Source: CALJGI01 sp047618115
GTDB taxonomy: Bacteria; Pseudomonadota; Gammaproteobacteria; Pseudomonadales; Halieaceae
Assembly: GCA_047618115.1 (NCBI GenBank)
Contig: JBLHKV010000135.1
Coordinates: 1-10,267, forward strand
DNA length: 10,267 bases
Direction: 5' to 3'
Position numbers and translations under genes: made by a program. The notes below the pieces were generated by a model. The model saw nothing but the letters and a program-made list of their open reading frames with translations, was not told the origin of the DNA and did not search any database. This document shows positions 6,724 to 10,267 of the stretch, piece after piece (positions within the stretch are counted from its first letter, which is position 1; each line of letters begins with the position of its first letter).

Positions 6724-7744
6724 AGCGCAAGGACAGTGCTTTGAATAGCGCGGTTTCGACTCGATGAATTTCCTGTATTTTTTGCTGCGCCGGCTGCCAA
6801 CAATCATCCTCAGTGGGCACGAGGTCACGCATAAGGTCCGCCAGGCTATTCCAAAGCGCCGCAGCCTTCTGACTTGCGTCAACTACTGCGGCGTCGACCA
6901 GGTCGGGACGCTGCACTCTAGCCCACCCGATGAAATCGGCGAACAGATTTCTAAAAAAGCCCCCACCCGTACCAAATTTGACAATACAGTTATCAATATA
7001 GCGAGCATAAATCAGCGCTTCCTCGCCGCAAGGCCAGGAATCCATAGCATTGGCAAGCGTTTGGATTCCCGCCAGCCCGCTGTCAAAGCCAACCAGGCCT
7101 GTTAGCCCAGCTCCAAACACTTGTGGATGGTCGGAGCCGAGCATACGCCCTGTTGTGCGTTTAAGAGCTGTTTCGCAGGCTTCGCCGAGGCTATGTTGGA
7201 CATCACCGGAATAGAACTTACCCCAGAGATTTTCACTCGAGATCCCAACTGGCGCATTACGACTCAGGCGTAGACCTTGCATAGAACAGGTTTGAGTTTC
7301 AACATCGGTTCGATCTGCCAGATAGGTGTCCTGTAACTCATCGTCATAACCGAGCAGGACAAAGCGATGACCAGGAAAATGAACCTTATATTCCCTATAA
7401 TCAAGATAGAGAATATCGCCAGATAACATTGTCGGTCGTCCAGCCGCAACCTCTGCAGCAACCTCGGACCACGCAAGATTATCGTCTGCTTGCCTCGTCT
7501 CCCGGTAATCCAACCCCAGCGCCGACGCCAGGTCTGCCTCCATGCTAGCCCCCCTGCCAAACAGCATAAACGGCGGCCTTTCTGTTACAACAGAGAGAAA
7601 CATACAGTCTAATCCGGAGCCCAGTCCAAACACCACAGCCTCATCCAGCTCCAGTCCACAGTAGTGAAAGAGCAGATTGCGCATCGAACCACTGCCGCAA
7701 TGCTCTGCGGTGAGGTTTCGATAGTCTTCGATCAATACTCGCAT
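6707..7744 (-). CDS. BtrH_N / DUF4872 family protein (BtrH-like acyltransferase)
   Basis: A 345-residue protein whose first half matches the BtrH N-terminal domain pattern: EHCGSGSMRNLL (14-25), then VVFGLGSGL (37-45), then a papain/C39-like GHRFVLLGYDDE (125-136) and ADRTD (143-147). C16, H126 and D144 are plausible catalytic residues (inference). The second half (about 155-345) corresponds to the DUF4872 region usually fused to it. BtrH itself moves a gamma-glutamylated aminohydroxybutyryl group from a carrier protein onto ribostamycin in butirosin biosynthesis; most relatives have unknown substrates. No carrier protein, adenylating enzyme or aminoglycoside genes are in the window. ATG 7744 is chosen over TTG 7768 because AGGAG sits 6 nt upstream. 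It lies 28 bp after the repeat array, which separates it from the same-strand glycosyltransferase gene. Confidence 0.75.
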   Translation of the reverse strand: MRVLIEDYRNLTAEHCGSGSMRNLLFHYCGLELDEAVVFGLGSGLDCMFLSVVTERPPFMLFGRGASMEADLASALGLDYRETRQADDNLAWSEVAAEVAAGRPTMLSGDILYLDYREYKVHFPGHRFVLLGYDDELQDTYLADRTDVETQTCSMQGLRLSRNAPVGISSENLWGKFYSGDVQHSLGEACETALKRTTGRMLGSDHPQVFGAGLTGLVGFDSGLAGIQTLANAMDSWPCGEEALIYARYIDNCIVKFGTGGGFFRNLFADFIGWARVQRPDLVDAAVVDASQKAAALWNSLADLMRDLVPTEDDCWQPAQQKIQEIHRVETALFKALSLRFTERE

Positions 7745-7772
7745 ACAGCGCTCCTGGCAATTATGCAATTAT

Positions 7773-7872
7773 GGGGACAGTTTACTTAATTAGTTATGGG
7801 GACAGTTTACTTAATTAGTTATAGGGACAGTTTACTTAATTAGTTATGGGGACAGTTTACTTAATTAGTTAT
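7773..7872 (+). repeat. Four tandem 25-bp repeat units
   Basis: Four head-to-tail copies start at 7773, 7798, 7823 and 7848. Each is the 19-nt core GGGGACAGTTTACTTAATT followed by AGTTAT. The only difference is a G-to-A change in the first base of the third copy. A fifth core (7873-7891) continues into the hairpin. The near-identity of the copies points to recent tandem expansion. There are no unique spacers, so this is not a CRISPR array. An 8-bp duplication, GCAATTAT twice (7757-7772), abuts the left end. Confidence 0.93.
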
Positions 7873-7943
7873 GGGGACAGTTTACTTAATTCTGTAAAAC
7901 TTCGTAGAAGATGAAATTTTACAGAATTAAGTAAACTGTCCCC
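7873..7943. repeat. Perfect inverted-repeat hairpin, copy B
   Basis: Bases 7873-7899 are the exact reverse complement of 7917-7943, with a 17-nt loop (7900-7916). The outer 19 bp equal the core of hairpin A; the inner 8 bp (CTGTAAAA/TTTTACAG) differ from it yet still pair perfectly. The loop can form a small CTTC-GTA-GAAG hairpin. With the flanking units (7848-7872 and 7944-7968) the perfect arms extend to 52 bp. It lies between the glycosyltransferase and BtrH-like genes on the minus strand. No U-tract follows the stem, so any effect on transcription is uncertain. Confidence 0.92.
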
Positions 7944-7993
7944 ATAACTAATTAAGTAAACTGTCCCCATAACTATTTAAGAAAATTGCGCCG
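7944..7993 (-). repeat. Inverted repeat unit and a decayed second unit
   Basis: 7944-7968 is an exact reverse-complement copy of the 25-bp unit. The next 25 bp, 7969-7993, align in phase to the same unit at 19 of 25 positions, so they are probably a decayed copy. This second copy lies inside the end of the glycosyltransferase gene: its TAG supplies the stop codon (7973-7975) and the preceding bases encode the last five residues. Confidence 0.7.
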
Positions 7994-8734
7994 CGAATCT
8001 GGGTGTTGCAGTAGTTCTATCACGCTTTCTATCTCACCGATGGTGAGTTCTTCATTAGCGGCCAGTGAACTGCACAGGTTAAATCCGGCTGGAGCTACAG
8101 TGGCTCTCGTGTTGTGTAGTTCTAATGCTGAGCCACCGCCTGCAATCAAGTCGTGGATAAGCGCCGGGCTCAACATTGCTGCTGTTTCGACAACGGGCAG
8201 TTGTACGACATTATGTAGCGCGGTCAGTAATTTTGGCCCAACAAATTGCGGAGGCAGCGACCCGATATTACAACCGACCAGGCGCAGTGCAGTGTCCAGG
8301 TAAAAATTCAGAAAGCTGTTGCCCCGACGATACATCATGAATGCATTGTGAACCTTGACCCGGGCGCGGAGTTTTCCTCGTTCATCACGCTCGATCCAAA
8401 TCTCACGACCCATGGCATAACTTTGATCAACCAGCGACAAGCCCAACGGGTTAAAGATTAGAAAATCGGCATCGCACCATACGACAGTATCGAACCCCTC
8501 TGTCAGTGCCCTCTCGATGGCATAGAGCCGACCGATGTCTGTAGCGATTACCGGTTGATCGCTACAGCGATTCATTATTGTAGTCGGGATTGGCTCAAAT
8601 AGTTCATCGCCGATAAACCGATATGAATAATTATTGAAATCTGCCCAGTACCGCACCGATGCCAGACAAGTATTCAGGAACCGGTACGGCAGCGGATCGC
8701 GATGCGATTGCAGGACGAGAACCGAGTTCTTCAC
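7973..8734 (-). CDS. GT-A-like glycosyltransferase family protein
   Basis: A 253-residue soluble protein that looks like a small GT-A-fold glycosyltransferase. It opens with a beta strand (SVLVLQSHRDP). A strongly hydrophobic strand then ends in a DxD-type metal/nucleotide-sugar motif, VVWCDADFLIFNP (84-96; D88, D90). It has a KVHNAFMMYRRG acceptor-side segment (127-138) and PPQFVGP (161-167). No signal peptide or membrane helix is visible. The donor and acceptor are unknown, and I cannot assign a CAZy family; a GT34/GT8-like placement is only a guess. The GTG start has a good GGAG site 7 nt upstream and lies 24 bp after the GST stop, so it is probably co-transcribed with GST and SDR. Its stop codon sits within a decayed repeat unit, so the C-terminus may have been altered by repeat insertion. 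Confidence 0.7.
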   Translation of the reverse strand: MKNSVLVLQSHRDPLPYRFLNTCLASVRYWADFNNYSYRFIGDELFEPIPTTIMNRCSDQPVIATDIGRLYAIERALTEGFDTVVWCDADFLIFNPLGLSLVDQSYAMGREIWIERDERGKLRARVKVHNAFMMYRRGNSFLNFYLDTALRLVGCNIGSLPPQFVGPKLLTALHNVVQLPVVETAAMLSPALIHDLIAGGGSALELHNTRATVAPAGFNLCSSLAANEELTIGEIESVIELLQHPDSRRNFLK

Positions 8735-8758
8735 GACTTTGCTCCAAAGCCCTTGCCC

Positions 8759-9442
8759 TTAGGTTTGTAGGGTCTTACGGGCATTTTCTTTGAAAGCTTC
8801 CCGACGCTTCGCGTCATTCAATAAACTGTCGACGGCAAAGGGAACCTCGATGCCGCGGCGTAGCCCCGGCTTTTCTTTCATAACACCCAGCCAACGATCA
8901 AGATTTTCCAAACCATCGCGCGACACGCCAGACCATCGATAGGTGCGCACCCAACACCAATTCGCGATATCGGCAATCGAGTAGTCATCGGCCAACCACT
9001 CGTTATGGGCAAGATGTGCATCCAGCACTTCAAACAAGCGTCGACACTCATTCTGATAACGGTCGATAGCTGGCTGGATAGTCTCGGGAAAGTATCGAAA
9101 AAAAACATTGGCCTGCCCCATCATTGGCCCTACCCCGCCCATTTGAAACATCAGCCACTGGATGACCTTCGATCGACCTTTAGCATCAGTAGGCAACAGT
9201 TTCCCGGTCTTTTCGGCGAGGTACATCATAATTGCACCAGACTCAAAAACAGCGAACTCCTCGTTGTCCTTATCGACGATAGCGGGAATACGTCCATTAG
9301 GGCTTATAGCTCTGAAGGACTCAGTGTGTTGATCACCCGAACTGATGTCAACCAACTGAACCGTATAATCCAAGCCCAACTCTTCTAATGTACAACTAGC
9401 CTTGTGTCCATTTGGCGTTGGCGCTGTGTAGAGTTCTATCAT
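8759..9442 (-). CDS. Nu-class glutathione transferase (YfcG/YghU-like)
   Basis: A 227-residue GST with a thioredoxin-fold N-terminal domain (about 1-80) and an all-helical C-terminal domain. The start MIELYTAPTPNGHK matches E. coli YfcG, whose Thr9 and Asn11 contact glutathione; both are conserved here. The cis-proline (I52-P53), the ESGA glutathione-binding loop (67-70), GGVGPMMGQ (102-110) and the SIADIA motif (155-160) are present. Nu-class enzymes typically bind two glutathiones and act as disulfide-bond reductases or peroxidases rather than classical conjugating transferases, so a thiol-redox role is the best guess. The ATG is only 2 bp after the SDR stop codon, implying translational coupling. 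Confidence 0.9.
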   Translation of the reverse strand: MIELYTAPTPNGHKASCTLEELGLDYTVQLVDISSGDQHTESFRAISPNGRIPAIVDKDNEEFAVFESGAIMMYLAEKTGKLLPTDAKGRSKVIQWLMFQMGGVGPMMGQANVFFRYFPETIQPAIDRYQNECRRLFEVLDAHLAHNEWLADDYSIADIANWCWVRTYRWSGVSRDGLENLDRWLGVMKEKPGLRRGIEVPFAVDSLLNDAKRREAFKENARKTLQT

Positions 9443-9444
9443 GG

Positions 9445-10209
9445 TTAAAGTGTGGCCCCGCCGTCGACAATAATCGTTTCCCCAGTGGTGTAGCTACCGG
9501 CTTCCGACACCAGGAACAATACCGCTCCAGCCATTTCCTCGGGTACCGCGTGACGTCCCATCGGAATGGTCTTCATGGCGGCATTGTAGATGGCTTCGTT
9601 TTCGAATAGCGCGCCGGCGAACTTGGTCTTGGTGAGTCCGGGTAACAGCGCGTTAACCCTTATGCCGTGAGGCCCACACTCGCGAGCGAAAGCCTTGGTC
9701 ATACTCACCACGGCGGCTTTGGTTATGGAATAAATCCCTTGTAACGGGCCTGGTCGAACGGCATTAATTGATGCAGTGTTAACGATACTGCCTCCGCCGT
9801 TAGCTTTCATCAGTTTTCCAGCCGCGGTCGACATAAAGAAATAACCGCGAATATTAACGTCTACAGTTTTGTTGTAGGCACCTAAATCTGTATCGAGAAT
9901 ATCGCCAAAATAAGGGTTTGTTGCGGCATTATTGATCAGTATATCGAGACGCCCGTGGGTCTGTTCTATATGTGCAAAGATGGTGCCAATATCTTCCATA
10001 CTACCCACGTGACAGGCAAATGCCTCGGCACTACCCCCAGCTTCTTCAATGGCGTCAGCCACTAACTGGCAGCCGTCAATTTTGCGACTCGACACAATCA
10101 CGTGAGCACCCTGCTCTGCCAGTAGCTTTGCTATCGCCTCGCCGATTCCGCGGCTGGCACCGGTGACGAGGGCTACTTTTCCGGTGAGATCAAATAAATT
10201 GGTCGACAT
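9445..10209 (-). CDS. Classical short-chain dehydrogenase/reductase
   Basis: A 254-residue classical SDR, an NAD(P)-dependent oxidoreductase of full family length. Visible: the cofactor motif TGASRGIG (16-23), NNAA (93-96), the active-site tetrad N119, S147, Y160 and K164 (YSITK), and the C-terminal GETIIVDGG. Arginine after the second strand (SSRK, 40-43) favours NADP(H). The substrate is not predictable; relatives include 3-ketoacyl reductases and alcohol dehydrogenases. The ATG has AAGGA 8 nt upstream. It heads the visible part of the SDR-GST-glycosyltransferase run, and a further gene may lie just upstream. Confidence 0.92.
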   Translation of the reverse strand: MSTNLFDLTGKVALVTGASRGIGEAIAKLLAEQGAHVIVSSRKIDGCQLVADAIEEAGGSAEAFACHVGSMEDIGTIFAHIEQTHGRLDILINNAATNPYFGDILDTDLGAYNKTVDVNIRGYFFMSTAAGKLMKANGGGSIVNTASINAVRPGPLQGIYSITKAAVVSMTKAFARECGPHGIRVNALLPGLTKTKFAGALFENEAIYNAAMKTIPMGRHAVPEEMAGAVLFLVSEAGSYTTGETIIVDGGATL

Positions 10210-10231
10210 AGATAGATTCCTTGACTAGCTA

Positions 10232-10267
10232 TTAATCCAGCAACAGGGTTGCCAGTCTTTTTCTGTG
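10232..10267 (-). CDS. Possible 3' end of an upstream gene (partial)
   Basis: On the minus strand the last 36 bases read HRKRLATLLLD followed by TAA, open to the window edge, and stop 22 bp before the SDR start codon. The residue mix looks like a protein C-terminus and the spacing fits an operon. Eleven open codons are not proof of a gene, and the product cannot be named. Confidence 0.3.
   Translation of the reverse strand, partial: HRKRLATLLLD

Noticed and set aside
101..7744. Composite transposon bounded by the repeats
   Set aside because: No transposase gene and no terminal inverted arrangement of the two clusters; they have the same orientation. Only a recombination-prone segment can be suggested.
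7745..7768. 8-residue extension of the BtrH-like protein from TTG 7768
   Set aside because: AGGAG lies 6 nt before ATG 7744, and BtrH_N similarity starts just after that methionine.
7873..7943. Rho-independent terminator
   Set aside because: The stem is strong, but it is AT-rich internally and no U-tract follows on either strand.
7773..7968. CRISPR array
   Set aside because: Units are directly contiguous 25-mers with no unique spacers, and no cas gene is present.

Overview
The window reads as accessory or semi-accessory chromosome of a gammaproteobacterium of moderate GC content, most likely aquatic or marine. The basis is the close resemblance of the guanidinobutyrase to Pseudomonas GbuA, the proteobacterial LysR, MAPEG and Nu-class GST proteins, and the style of the intergenic repeats. 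No rRNA, tRNA or taxonomic marker is present, so this assignment is an inference.

Layout, left to right. (1) 1-96: a perfect inverted-repeat hairpin and one 25-bp repeat unit. (2) 101-2804, minus strand: two tandem, overlapping ABC1/COQ8-like atypical kinase genes. (3) 2927-3343, plus: a small MAPEG membrane protein, divergent from the kinases. (4) 3359-5697, minus: a two-gene operon made of a class III omega-aminotransferase followed by guanidinobutyrase (gbuA). (5) 5821-6723, plus: a divergent LysR regulator, with a 123-bp control region between it and the operon. (6) 6707-7744, minus: a BtrH_N/DUF4872-type protein related to the butirosin acyltransferase BtrH, tail-overlapping the LysR gene. 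(7) 7773-7993: a second, larger array of the same repeat, with four direct 25-bp units, a perfect hairpin, one inverted unit and a decayed unit. (8) 7973-10209, minus: a compact run of SDR oxidoreductase, Nu-class glutathione transferase and GT-A-like glycosyltransferase. A few codons of a probable upstream gene reach the right edge.

How the genes work together. The clearest unit is GbuR-like LysR / transaminase / GbuA: 4-guanidinobutyrate (from arginine transamination or decarboxylation routes) would be hydrolysed to GABA plus urea, and the transaminase would convert GABA to succinate semialdehyde. SDR-GST-GT are spaced like a translationally coupled operon. The BtrH-like gene is on the same strand but is cut off from that run by the repeat array. 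The tandem ABC1 kinases may act in quinone or lipid biology, as characterised family members do.

The least ordinary part is the repeat family. A conserved 19-nt core (GGGGACAGTTTACTTAATT) forms the outer stem of two perfect hairpins. Their inner stems differ completely in sequence yet stay fully complementary, and both loops are 17 nt. Both hairpins lie directly downstream of a minus-strand stop codon, with the same 4-nt gap to the first repeat unit, and one stop codon seems to come from a decayed repeat unit. There is no gene-free stretch over 300 bases; the longest, 7745-7972, is almost entirely repeat.
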